Translations under genes and position numbers: made by a program
Part shown: one piece after another, positions 24,101-36,229 of the stretch
Layout of the letters: each line of letters starts with the position of its first letter
Position numbering within the stretch: position 1 is the stretch's first letter
Notes under the pieces: generated by a model
The model's input: the letters and a program-made list of their open reading frames with translations, nothing else
Databases searched by the model: none
Told to the model about the DNA's origin: nothing
Origin: Himantopus leucocephalus
Taxonomy: Eukaryota > Chordata > Aves > Charadriiformes > Recurvirostridae
Assembly: GCA_003993805.1 (NCBI GenBank)
Contig: RSEF01000005.1
Span: 19,458,492 to 19,522,491, forward strand
Direction: 5' to 3'
DNA length: 64,000 nucleotides

Positions 24101-27100
24101 GTCTTCCCCCTGCATGAGGGGAAGTGTGGCACCAGGGGGGCAAAACGACTCGTCCGTCGGATGCCAGCGTTAAAGGGGATGAGGGAAGCTGGGGCTGACG
24201 GAGCTTTTCAGCCCCAATTCGAAGATGCCAGGCAATAATGCAAGTCCACAGTCCACCCTGACACCTTCCCGGAGCAGGGTCTGGCAGCTCCGCACGCTCG
24301 GCACCGCACCGAGTCAGAGGAAGGCGAGGTACCTGCCTCCCGCCTGCCTCCTGCTCTGCCCGGGCTCTCCCGTGCCTGCAAACCCACCTGCTTTGAACCT
24401 TTGACATCCGACCTGGCTGCATCCCATCGCGCTCTTGGACTGCCAAATTCCTGTTACAACTTTTGCTCAAATGTGCAAATGACTGAATCGCGCATCAAAA
24501 TCTCCTTTCTTCCCAGTCCTGCAATGATCTATCACTACTTACAGTCTCTTCTTTTTCCTCTCTCCACCTCCAGCTCTTTTCCCAGCCAGGGACTCCTGCC
24601 TTCATCCTTCCCTGCTGTGGCAGATGCAGCAAAGTGCGAGGTACCTCCCACGAACGGGGAAAGAGAGGCAGCTCCTGCACGGCAGTGTGGCAACAAAGGC
24701 AAAAGGGGACATTGCTGGAAAACAATTGCGGCTGTAAGTGGGGCCCAAGATTAGAATTTCCTTTCTCTTAAAGAAACCAGCTCAGAACCTGCTGATTTGA
24801 GGGCTGGGGAGACACTGGGAAGACGTGACTTGTCCTGTGGGGAGGCCTCTCTTCCTATGGACTGCAGAGGGAGCCTGGGCAACCAGCGCGTGTTTAGGCT
24901 ACCTCCAGACTGAGCTACCTTCCCTTCCCCTCCCTGGTGAATCCCACCAGGAGATAAACCCCACTTGACATTCCCAGTCCACCGAGTCACGGGGCTGTGC
25001 CCAGCCACCCAAGGACAGGCGCCGAGCCCCGGTCTCAGCAAAGCATGGGCCGTGTCTCAGGTAACCACCTTCTGAACGCCCGAAGGTGGACAGAAAGACT
25101 CACGGTCTTACATGTTTTGCTGGCGTGGTGGCAAGAGCTACGGTCGCATATTTTTAGCCAGCAAATTCTGGCAGCAAATACAGATGCCGGTGTTTAAAGA
25201 GAGGGGTCAACGGGACAAAAGGGTGTCGGTGCTTTTTCCAATGTGGATTATTTGGCTTTGGGTACTAGTAAAAGTCACAGTCATAAAAGGCCTCTTTTGT
25301 GTATCTACTATGGGAGTGTTTGCTGGTGTTGCCAGATCGTATATCAGTAAATTTTAAGGGCAGACAAGGCTATTGGGGAGGAGCGAGAGGCAGCACCGCA
25401 GCTGCTGGGGGTGCGGTGGCGGAGTGGGCTTTGCATGACGGGGATTAGCGCTGTCGCCTCTGTGAAACACTAAAACTGTCTCAAAGCGAAGGTCCTGTCA
25501 CCCATGCCGGGCCTGGGGTCGCGTGCCGCTGCCCGAAAACCGCTCTGTGAGCCTGCCGGGACAGAGCGCCCTCCGGGAGCGGGGAGCTGGACTCAAAGGC
25601 AGCCCACCCCGGCGCAGGCCTGCAGGCTTTCCCACCACCCCCAGCCCGCCGCGTGCTCAGAAATGTGATTACCACCATTTCCCACAGCCGCTGCCGGGCC
25701 TTTGGTCCCACTCACTGTCACAGGACACGCTGGGCTGTCCCTGGGGTGGCTCTGGTCCAGGCTGTAGGGCCGCCCCTGCAGGACATTGGGATCCCACTGT
25801 CCACGGTGGACCCACAAGGCAGAGGAGCATCTGTGCCACGTTCCACCTGAAAAACACTTTGTGTGGGCTGGGGAGGCTCGCGCGGCAAGGGCAGACTCTG
25901 CCCTTTCACAGGAGGAGGCGTGGGAGCTGTTTTGCACAGTGTGAGCGTAACTAATGCCTCTGGAGCTGAGGGACTTTGTCGCTCCCATCATCTGTCAGCC
26001 CACGGGGCCTCCAAACCCCCTGTGCTCTCTGCCAGGGGTGCAGGGTGGGCGTTCACCCCCCCTCCTGGCCGCAGCTACCAGCTTCTCCGGTGGACAGAGG
26101 AGCCGCTGGTGGCCCTGGGTGCGTCCCAGGACAGGGACAGACACGGGTCGCTCACCCATTTATCGCCCCTGCCTCTGGGATGGCCTCAGGAGTGGGAAGA
26201 GGGACACACGGGGACGCATAGGGGAGGGAAGAGCCCAGCCATGTCGTGGCATTCTCCCCGGGGTGGACAAGCAAATGCAGCTTGTTCCTCCAGAGCAAGG
26301 TGACCGGCTGAACGCCTCGGCCTCTGCTGCTAGCCTGGGAGGGGATTTCTCGAGCCACGTGAAAGGGAGCAGAGGAGACGCCGGGCATTTCTCCCCTCCT
26401 GACGACGGGTGCTCGAGGGGAAGCAGGCAAAGTGAGGGCAGTCTTTCCATCTCCCTTCGCAGCAGGGCAGTGCAGGCACCGGGTGAGCTTGGATGAGGGG
26501 AGTGAGTCCTGTCCCCGAGCCTGCACCAAGGATCAGGGCTTCTCCCGTACTCGGGACATTGCCTCACCTGCTGATTGTGAGGGGAAGTCCTCCAGTACCA
26601 CCGCCTTGGCATTTTGTAATTTCGCTTCACCTGGGCTCCGTGTCTTTGAGGTCTCTGCCCCGGTCGGCTCACCCAGCTGGAAAGAGGTTTCCATTGCCGA
26701 TGTGCCCTCACTTGAGGCTCCCCATCAGAGCACCCACTTGCACCCCAGCCTCGGATGGAGAGGAAGGGGTTTTACTCTCAGCTTTGCTTCTGATCCCCAC
26801 TCAGTAAACCCCCCCTCTCCCCACTGTGCCGTCTCAGCGTGGCTGGGGCACCACACAAAATATTATGCAGCTGTGGGGAAGTCCAGAGGGCTCGCCGCGT
26901 CCTAGGGCCAGTTACGTCTCTCCTGTAGGGTTGCGGAGGGCTTCGCTGAAGCTGAAGGTGCTTGTCATGGAGGGTTTCCCAGTGATGGGACACACAGGCA
27001 GATCACCAGGCTGGGGACGGATTTGAAAGCACGAGGCGGTGGTAGTCGGGCTCTGAAATCGGCAGGCAGGCCCCGCAATCGGCGTCTGCATCCATCCGCT

Positions 27101-28440
27101 CCCGCTGAATTCAAGCTTTCCAAGTGACAGCTCCGATCACTGTAATTCCAAAAGATTGCAAGGGGAGGGGGAGGAAACATCTCTTATTTTTCTTCTATTT
27201 TTATGAGCATATGATAGCACTTTGATAGAAAATTACGTGTTTTGCTGTATCCCTCGGTATTTATGGCCGGGCTGCAAGCCACCCGAGGTCAGTGGAAAGA
27301 CTGCCACTAACCTCAGTGGCTGCTGGCCCAGACCCATCACCAGGCACTTTCTTCCTTGGCTTGCATGTTTTGCACGCAGCAAAAATGGAGGGGAAACCCC
27401 ACCACCACCCTCACATGTCAAACCAGATGAAAATCCATCTGCAAAGCCACGGAAAATAACAGGGGATGATACTGCATTTGAAAACTTTGTAGGCTTAAAA
27501 TCTACGGCGTCATTTAGACTCCTATTCTTCTGCAGCTCTTGAAATTTCCACCCACTTTGGCTGTTTGTAAGAACAGCTAATATCTCCGGGCAATCGGGCT
27601 GGGATTATTATAATTGTTGTTCATGTGTGTGGAGTGACTGACGCAGATGTTTTTACAATGGATGCTTTATAAAATGACAAAATACTTCCAAACTAAGTAG
27701 GCAGCATCTTTTGCATGAAGGACAGCTTCCAAAATACCCACCATCAATCCTCCCCTTTCTGCCCACTGTCTGTGTATCCCCCGCTCCTCCCGAGAGGCGT
27801 CAGCGAGCCGCAAAAACACCATTTCTCACACACAAGGCCACAATAGATTTTGAAAATCCAAAACAAGGCCCGGCACAGGGCTCTGAACTAATGAACCCCA
27901 GTGCCACCCTGCCAGGAAGAGCTGCTCGGCAGACAGCACGCTCCCTGCTCATTTATCTTGTGTGCTTCCGTGCCATAGCGATGGTGATCATGAGCGGCAN
28001 CCACGAGCGGCACGGAGCTTTCCCCAAATGACGGCCTGGCTGTCTTGTCCGCTGCACCCAGCGCAGGCGAGGGGAAGGCTGGGGCACGGCAGCCCGTCCC
28101 CCTCCTCGCCTCCTTGCGCCCCTGCCCAGCACGGACCAGCCCGCAGCAGGGACATGCTCCAAGGCCCAGGGGCTGCGCTTAGCAAAACCCCAGGTGGCCC
28201 GCCATTTTGCCTGCAGAGTCCTGGCCAGTGCAGCTAGAGGAGGGCTGAGGGAAAAGACCAGGGCCGCACCAGGAAGGCCAGGGCGGCGGAGGCCCTGTGA
28301 TAGGCACTTCCCCGGCGCCCGGCGCCCAGCCCTCAGCCCCACCGCGCCCCGGCCCCTCTGGCGCCCGCCGCCCAGGAGCCCCCGGCCCCGCCGGCCCCAG
28401 CAGCGCGGCCGCCCCCCGCCATGGCGGCGGAGCCGCCTCC
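21126..28440. other. Intergenic region between CTNND1 and BTBD18 promoters
   Basis: The two genes diverge across this stretch. No coding exon is recognised. The first 2 kb is GC-rich and continues the CTNND1 CpG island. From about 23.4 kb the DNA becomes more AT-rich, with notable patches at 23.41-23.60, 25.10-25.36 and 27.14-27.72 kb. One N is at about 28000. Long frames, including those crossing 27953-29389, have no family resemblance. Confidence 0.6.
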
Positions 28441-28671
28441 CCTCAGCCACCACCCCGCCCGCCCTCGCGCCCTTCCCGCCGCTGCCCCTGCCGCGCCGCC
28501 ATTGGCTGCCAGCTGCGATTGACCGGCAGGGTGGGCCAATGGCGGAGCCGCCGCTGGGCGGGGCGAGCCGCCGGGGCCACGCGAGGCGGCGGGCGCGAGG
28601 CGCGCGAGTGCCGCAAAGACAGCGCGCGCGGCCGCCCGGTCCCCGTCCGGTCCCCCGTCCCCCGGCGGCAG
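28441..28671 (+). promoter_or_regulatory. BTBD18 CpG-island promoter and predicted non-coding first exon
   Basis: A CpG-dense block contains an inverted CCAAT box (ATTGG, 28501-28505) and a direct one (28536-28540). Downstream, a good donor (GGCAG then GTACGC) would end an untranslated exon at 28671. It would pair with the acceptor at 29038-29039 just before the BTBD18 start codon. The transcription start probably lies between about 28580 and 28640. Confidence 0.5.
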
Positions 28672-29046
28672 GTACGCGGGGGGAGCGGGGCGGGGGGGCT
28701 GCGGCCGCGCCTCCGGCCGGCGGCAGGCTGAGGGGCCGGCGGCGGGCTCCGAACCCGCCTGTTTTCCCCCCCAAAACGGCCGCGGACGGCGCCCTCTGGT
28801 GGCCGAGCGGAGCCCCCGGGGTGGGCGGGGGCGCGTGGGGCGGCGCGCGGCCCCGTGAGGCTCCGCGTGGGCCTCGCACGGGCGTTTGGGCCTTCGCAGG
28901 GACCCGCGGGGCTGCGGGGTGATGCAGAGCGCGCCCGTGCAGGCCCCGCTGCGCCCCTGTCCCCAGCCGTTGGGGCCGGGCCGGAGCGGGGCGGGCGGAC
29001 GCGGATCCCCGTGTCCCCAGCGCCGTGCTGTCTCCACAGGGCGCCC

Positions 29047-30109
29047 ATGGGCTCGCCGTCGGCCACCCCGAGGCTGCTGTACCGCAGCACCCGCCTGCTC
29101 CGCACGGCCTTCCAGCATCTCCACCAGCAGCAGCAGCGAGCAGACGTCTTCTGCGACGTGGTCCTGCAGGCCGAAGGTGAGCGGGCAGCGGGGCCCACGG
29201 AGGTGCCGGTGCCCTCAGGGTCCCCGCGACCCCCCCAGGGAGGATCCGGGAGAGCAGGGGGTGCTGCAGGGCGGTGACAGCCGCTGTTGCATTGCAGGTG
29301 AGGCGGTGGTGGCCCACTGCTGCGTGCTCTCCGTCTGCAGCCCCTTCTTCATGGAGCAGCTGGGCCGGGAGCTGCCCCCCCGGGGTCACAGGGTGGTGCT
29401 GGAGCTGGGGGGGCTGAAGATCGGGGTGCTGCGCAAACTGGTGCGCTTCCTCTACACCGCCGAGCTGGAGGCCACACGGGAAGAGGTGCAGGAGGTGCTG
29501 GCGGCTGCCCGCCGCCTCCGCGTCACCGAGCTGGAGTCACTGCAGCTCCGGGGGGGACGCCTGGTGAGGCCGGGACCCCAGCGGCAGCTTGACCGCTCCT
29601 GCCTGCGGCCCCCCCGGCACAGCTCCCCCATGGCAGCGGGAGGCAAGGCTGAGCCTGGCAGTGCTGGAAGCCCCCCCGGGAGCGCCGGGGTCCCCCCACA
29701 GGGGCAGCCGTGCTCTCCGGGGATCGCACACCCCAGCCCAGGCCTTGTGGGGCGGGTGAAGCTGCGGAAGGTGGAGAGCGGAGGGTGCTGGGAGGTGGTG
29801 CGGGAGAGGCAACCCCCTGCTGCCGTGGCAGCAGGTGACACGGAGGGGGTGGAACTGCGGCCGGCGCCAGACGTGGGCGCAGTGGGGCGGTTGGGCAGGT
29901 GCTCACCCCCCAGGAGGAAGCAGGGCCAGGAGCCCCCTGCCCCCCAGCTGGGCTCTGGGCAGGCGGTGCCACTGGAGGATGCCCTGGGTGACCTCGAGGA
30001 GGAGGAGGTGGACGTGGGGGCGGCAGAGCCGTGCCTGCCCCCTGGCACCCGCTGCATCTGGCCCTGCCCCTCCTCTGAGTCGGATGAGGAGGTGGATGTC
30101 CTCGCCTAG
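29047..30109 (+). CDS. BTBD18: BTB domain-containing protein 18 (short form)
   Basis: In mouse BTBD18 is a testis nuclear protein needed for pachytene piRNA precursor transcription. There are two coding exons, 29047-29176 and 29298-30109 (stop TAG 30107-30109), with donor GTGAGC at 29177 and acceptor AG at 29296-29297. The product is 313 residues, against 712 in human. The N-terminal half is the BTB/POZ domain (about residues 30-130; RADVFCDVVLQAEG, AHCCVLSVCSPFF, LELGGLKI). Two further blocks match human: GRVKLRKVESGGCWEVV and the acidic end WPCPSSESDEEVDVLA, which ends in DILT in human. The long middle of the mammalian protein is missing, and the linker is rich in Pro/Gly. The ATG follows a splice acceptor by 7 bases, which supports this start. 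No frameshift is seen; the domain order at both ends is intact. Confidence 0.93.
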
Positions 30110-30198
30110 GGGGGGGGCTGTGCCCCCCGGCCCCCCGCCTGCACCCGGCAGCGCTCCCAGGGCTGCCTCACCCCAGCGACGGGGCTGCGTGGCACTGA

Positions 30199-30204
30199 AA
30201 TAAA
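30199..30204 (+). terminator. BTBD18 polyadenylation signal
   Basis: AATAAA lies 90 bases after the BTBD18 stop codon. Cleavage would be expected near 30215-30230, where the opposite-strand SELENOH transcript also ends. Confidence 0.75.
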
Positions 30205-30244
30205 GCGATGGAGCCGGCAGAACCGTGCTGTGGGGCCGCCCAGC

Positions 30245-30250
30245 TTTATT
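30245..30250 (-). terminator. SELENOH polyadenylation signal
   Basis: TTTATT on the plus strand is AATAAA on the minus strand, about 80 bases downstream of the SECIS element. Expected cleavage near 30220-30235 coincides with the BTBD18 3' end. Confidence 0.75.
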
Positions 30251-30329
30251 GGGGAACAGTAGAGGGGCAAGGGGAGGTGCAGGGGGACAAGGGGGGGCCG
30301 GTGGCAGCTGCCCATGGCCGAGCTGCAGC

Positions 30330-30384
30330 ATCGGAGACGGGACTGGGGCTGGCAGGTGCCCCCCACTTCGTCTCGCCTCTTCAT
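30330..30384 (-). ncRNA. SECIS element in the SELENOH 3' UTR
   Basis: Read on the minus strand, ATGA (30384-30381) is followed 12 nt later by AA at the base of the apical loop, and the 3' arm ends with GAT (30332-30330). The 12-nt arm between ATGA and AA can pair with the 3' arm at about nine positions (GAGGCG with CGTCTC plus GAC with GTC). That is the SECIS layout: UGA/GA quartet, helix of about 12 bp, and apical AA. It recruits SBP2 so that the in-frame TGA is read as selenocysteine. It lies in the right place, between the coding exons and the poly(A) signal. The fold was judged by eye. Confidence 0.75.
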
Positions 30385-30428
30385 GGACGCTCGTGCCGTG
30401 GGTGCCGGACCCGGCCTGGCTGTGGGGA

Positions 30429-30720
30429 NNNNNNNNNNNNNNNNNNNNNNNNNNNNNNNNNNNNNNNNNNNNNNNNNNNNNNNNNNNNNNNNNNNNNNNN
30501 NNNNNNNNNNNNNNNNNNNNNNNNNNNNNNNNNNNNNNNNNNNNNNNNNNNNNNNNNNNNNNNNNNNNNNNNNNNNNNNNNNNNNNNNNNNNNNNNNNNN
30601 NNNNNNNNNNNNNNNNNNNNNNNNNNNNNNNNNNNNNNNNNNNNNNNNNNNNNNNNNNNNNNNNNNNNNNNNNNNNNNNNNNNNNNNNNNNNNNNNNNNN
30701 NNNNNNNNNNNNNNNNNNNN
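30429..30720. other. Assembly gap (292 N)
   Basis: Unresolved bases fall between SELENOH exon 2 and the SELENOH 3' UTR. The flank at 30722-30760 is nearly pure C with two long C-runs, a known cause of failed sequencing. The last SELENOH coding exon or exons, about 35 residues by comparison with human, must be here. Confidence 0.95.
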
Positions 30721-30771
30721 GCGCCCCCCCCCCCCCAATCCCGCCGCCCCCCCCCCGGCCCCGGCACTCAC

Positions 30772-31161
30772 TGCTGCCGTCCTCCTTCACCAGCGACACC
30801 TCGAAGCTGTTCCTGCGCGGCGGGCGGGGGTTGATGTCCACGGGGAGGTGGGCCGCGGCCCCGCGCAGGGCCTCGCTCACCGCCGCCGCCGTGCGCCCGA
30901 ACACCCGTCAGCTCTTGCTGGGGGGACACCGGGGGGGGGGGGCAGCACCCGGGGCGCCCCCGGGCCCCCCCCCCCCCGGCACCCGGGCGGTGCTGGGCGC
31001 GGGCCGGCTCACCAGTGCTCGATGACGACGCGGGGGCCGGTGCCCCCCGTGCTGCCCTCGTCCTGGGCGTGCGCCCGCTTCGGCGGCGGGTCCGCCGGCT
31101 CCGCTGCCTCAGCCGCCGCCGCCGCCGGGGGAGGACCGCGCTTCCTGCGGCGGGGAGCCAT
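30772..31161 (-). CDS. SELENOH: Selenoprotein H (partial: C-terminus in assembly gap)
   Basis: Selenoprotein H is a small nucleolar redox protein with a thioredoxin-like fold. Coding exons are 31161-31013 and 30917-30772. The N-terminus MAPRRRKR is the basic nuclear/nucleolar signal, followed by an Ala/Pro-rich linker. VVIEH leads into the redox motif C-K-S-U at residues 50-53: the Cys codon is split by the intron, and the in-frame TGA at 30910-30908 is the Sec codon (CTSU in human, Sec44). After the Sec the sequence RVFGR...ALR...LPVDINPRPPRRNSFEVSLVKEDGS matches human. The exon ends in phase 1 at a GTGAGT donor; the remaining residues are in the N gap. A reader treating TGA as stop would split this gene in two. 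An acceptor directly before the ATG (AG at 31164-31163) suggests an untranslated first exon upstream. Confidence 0.94.
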
Positions 31162-31309
31162 CCTGCGGAGAGCCGCGAGCGACGGGGCGGGGGGGGGTCC
31201 CGCTGCGGGGGCGGAAAACGGGGGTCGCGGGGGCGCCGCCGCGGGGAGAGGGAAGGGCAAGGGGCGGGCCGGGGCACGGGGGTCCCGCTGCGGCCGCGCC
31301 GCCTCCTAC

Positions 31310-31640
31310 CTGCCGCGCCGACCGCGTGCCGGGACCGCGGGGCGCCGCGCCGGCCTCCGCCACTCGGGGGAGCCGCCGGGGGGGGACGGACGGCCGGGCT
31401 GAGCGGCGCTCCGGAGCCCGCGGGACCGGGCTGCGCCCCTCTCCCCGCCGCGCGCCTCCGCGGGACCCGCTCCCCCTCCGCGGGCCGGCGGGGACGGCGC
31501 TGCCCGGGCCGCGGTCACGCGCGCACGCGGAAACACCCCCGCTCCCCCCCCCCGGGCAGGCGCAGTGGTTTCGCCCGCGCGCCCGCCCCGCCCTGCTGCC
31601 CGCGCCGCGGCGCCAGCCAATCAGAGCGCGGCGCCGTCGC
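31310..31640 (-). promoter_or_regulatory. SELENOH promoter and predicted non-coding first exon
   Basis: A minus-strand donor (GGCAG then GTAGGA) ends a possible exon at 31310 and pairs with the acceptor just before the start codon, giving a 147-bp intron. The block is CpG-dense, and a CCAAT box lies at 31617-31621. The TMX2 poly(A) signal is only about 100 bp further upstream, so the promoter is squeezed between two genes on the same strand. Confidence 0.45.
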
Positions 31641-31725
31641 AAGCCCCACCCCCGGCGGTGCTCGGCCCCTCCCGGCAGCCCACGGGCAGGAACACGGGCA
31701 CGGGCACGGAGATGGACACGGGCGC

Positions 31726-31731
31726 TTTATT
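31726..31731 (-). terminator. TMX2 polyadenylation signal
   Basis: TTTATT on the plus strand (AATAAA on the minus) lies about 180 bases after the TMX2 stop codon. Cleavage near 31700-31715 would end the transcript just before the SELENOH promoter. Confidence 0.75.
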
Positions 31732-31908
31732 GTCAGCGATGAGGATGAGCGTTAACCGCGGGCGGGGTCTGTCCTACCGCCCTGCCCCGCCCCCCGCACC
31801 GGGGCTCCCCCGCCGGGCCGGGGCTCGGGCGGGCCCCAGGCAGGGCCCCGGGGCCGGCGCCACCAGGGCGAGGGTGACATGGCGATGGGTGACGGTCCAG
31901 GGCAGCTC

Positions 31909-34225
<2,317 letters not shown>

Positions 34226-34500
34226 CTTCACCTCCGCGCGCCCGGCCGCCCCGCCGCTATTGGGCCGCCCGCCTGCTCGTCCGCGGGAGGCGGGACTTCT
34301 TCCCGGCTGACCAATGGCGGGGGGCGCCGTCAAGGACTCCCCACGCCCTTGCGGACCAATGAAGGGGGGGAAGAGAGCAGCGGCCAATCAGAAGGCTGGG
34401 GCCGGGTCTCCCTTAGCGACCGGGGCAGGGGGCGGGGCCCGGGCTGCGCCGGGCCAATCGCGGCGGGGCGGGGCGGCCCCGCGCGGGGCAGGCCGGGAAG
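34226..34500. promoter_or_regulatory. Bidirectional TMX2/MED19 promoter
   Basis: The 275 bases between the two start codons are CpG-rich and carry CCAAT boxes at 34311-34315, 34356-34360, 34384-34388 and 34454-34458, and an inverted one at 34259-34263. Three more lie in MED19 intron 1 (34741-34745, 34792-34796, 34846-34850). No TATA box is seen. Multiple CCAAT boxes in both directions are typical of NF-Y-driven housekeeping divergent promoters. Confidence 0.75.
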
Positions 34501-35924
34501 ATGGAGAACTTCTCGGCGTTGTTCGGCGGGGCCGAGCCGCCGCCCGCCGCCGCCGCCGCCGCCCTGGGCTTCGGGCCCGCCAAGGCGCCGGGCCCCGGGG
34601 CCGCGCCGCCCCCCGCCGCCGCCGCGCCGCCGCCGGGCGAGGACGCGGCCCGTAAGGCCGCCGCCGGCCCCTTCTACCTGCTGCGGGAGCTGCCAGGTGC
34701 GGGGCGGGGCCGCGGGCCGGGGGGCGGGCGCCGCGCTCGGCCAATCGGCGCGGCGGAGCGGCGGCGCGGCGGTAACTGGCGGCGCCGCGGGCCAATAAGG
34801 GGCGAGGGTGCCGGGCGGGGAGGCGCTAACTGACAGCGCGGCAGGCCAATGAGCCTGCGGGGGGGCGGGGCCAAGCAGCTCGCTGTCGAGCGGGGAAATG
34901 GGGCCTGGGGGAAGCCGGGCCGGGCCGGGGCCGGGGAAGGGGATGGAGACCGGGGGGGGCGCCGGGGAGGGGAGCGGGGCCGCGGTCCCTGATGGCGGGG
35001 CGGGGGGCCCGGGCGGGCGGCGGCGGCCCCCCATGCCCTCCCCGCGGCTGGCGCAGGCACCACGGAGCTGACGGGCAGCACCAACCTGATCACGCACTAC
35101 AACCTGGAGCACGCCTACAACAAGTTCTGCGGCAAGAAGGTGAAGGAGAAGCTCAGCAACTTCCTCCCCGACCTGCCCGGCATGATCGACCTGCCCGGCT
35201 CCCACGACAACAGCAGTCTGCGCTCCCTCATCGAGAAACCCCCCATCTGCGGCAGCTCCTTCACCCCCCTCACCGGCACCATGCTGACGGGCTTCCGCCT
35301 CCACGCCGGCCCGGTGAGCCCGGGGCCGAGAGCCGGGGGCGGCCGCTCGGGGCGGGAGGTGGCCGGCCCGGCCTGACCAGCCCCGTCTCCTCTCCGCAGC
35401 TGCCCGAGCAGTGCCGGCTGATGCACATCCAGCCGCCCAAGAAGAAGAACAAGCACAAGCACAAGCAGAGCCGCACCCAGGATCCCGTCCCCCCAGGTAA
35501 GGGGCTGTGCCTCGCTGCCGCAGCCGCCCCCTCTTCCACCCAGCCCCGGGGGATGCGCAGCTCCTCCAGTGCTCTCGTTTCTCCAGAAACCCCCTCCGAC
35601 TCCGACCACAAGAAGAAAAAGAAGAAAAAAGAGGAGGATCCAGAACGGAAGAGGAAGAAGAAAGAGAAGAAGAAAAAGAAGGTGGGTGGGGAGAGCCGGG
35701 ACCTGTCTCCCAGCCTGTGCCCGCCTTGGGGGCCGTCTGGCGGCGAGTTTGGCGCAGGCGGCAGCAGGGCAGGGAGCCAGTGCGCGGCCAGTCCCTGGGG
35801 GTGCTGCTGTCGAGCAGGAGGTCTCACAGGATACGTGTCTGTCCTTCCTCTGCAGAACCGGCACAGCCCGGAGCACCCGGGGGTGGGCAGCTCCCAGGCC
35901 AGCAGCAGCAGCAGCTTGCGGTGA
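34501..35924 (+). CDS. MED19: Mediator complex subunit 19
   Basis: MED19 is a Mediator head/middle-linking subunit that relays activator signals (for example REST) to RNA polymerase II. Five coding exons: 34501-34696, 35057-35313, 35400-35496, 35587-35681, 35856-35924 (TGA at 35922-35924), all with GT-AG borders; 237 residues against 244 in human. MENFSALFG starts a Pro/Ala-rich low-complexity N-terminus. The conserved core runs from GPFYLLRELPG through LTGSTNLITHYNLEHAYNKF and LPDLPGMIDLPGS to LPEQCRLMHIQPPKKK. A strongly basic lysine-rich tail follows (exons 3-4), ending in a Ser run and SLR as in human. Differences from human are mostly in the low-complexity N-terminus. It shares a promoter with TMX2. 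Confidence 0.98.
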
Positions 35925-36202
35925 GACCGCACCAGCACCGCCCCGGGGATCCCCCGGCCGACGGGAACGGCTCTGACTGACCTGGGAGGGACTCATCGCT
36001 CCTGCAGCGCTCGGCAGGGGGGCTCGGGCCGGCCTGTCCTCCCCCCTCCCGACAGAGAGGACACCCCTGCAGCCCCCTCCTTGCGGCGTGCAGCCAGCCG
36101 GGACCGCGGCACACAGACTGCTGGCACTGGAGTTGCTGACCTCGGCCTTTTATACCAAACCAACCTGGTGCATCAGGGCCTCTCTTTTTTAGTCACCTTT
36201 TA

Positions 36203-36208
36203 ATTAAA
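36203..36208 (+). terminator. MED19 polyadenylation signal (ATTAAA)
   Basis: ATTAAA lies 279 bases after the MED19 stop codon and is the first good signal downstream. The 3' UTR would be about 300 bases. Confidence 0.55.
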
Positions 36209-36229
36209 GTCTCTGCTCTGAGGAGGGGC

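Noticed and set aside
27953..29389. 478-codon minus-strand open frame
   Set aside because: It spans the BTBD18 promoter and first coding exon on the opposite strand, contains an N and has only low-complexity residues.
30400..30428. Possible SELENOH last-exon acceptor right after the gap (CCCCACAG)
   Set aside because: The frame it opens gives 12 residues unlike any selenoprotein H C-terminus and stops at the SECIS ATGA, so the real coding end is more likely in the gap.
29903..30904. Minus-strand frame starting just after the SELENOH TGA and running through the N gap
   Set aside because: Its start is an artefact of reading the Sec codon as a stop and GTG as a start; the real reading continues upstream through TGA.
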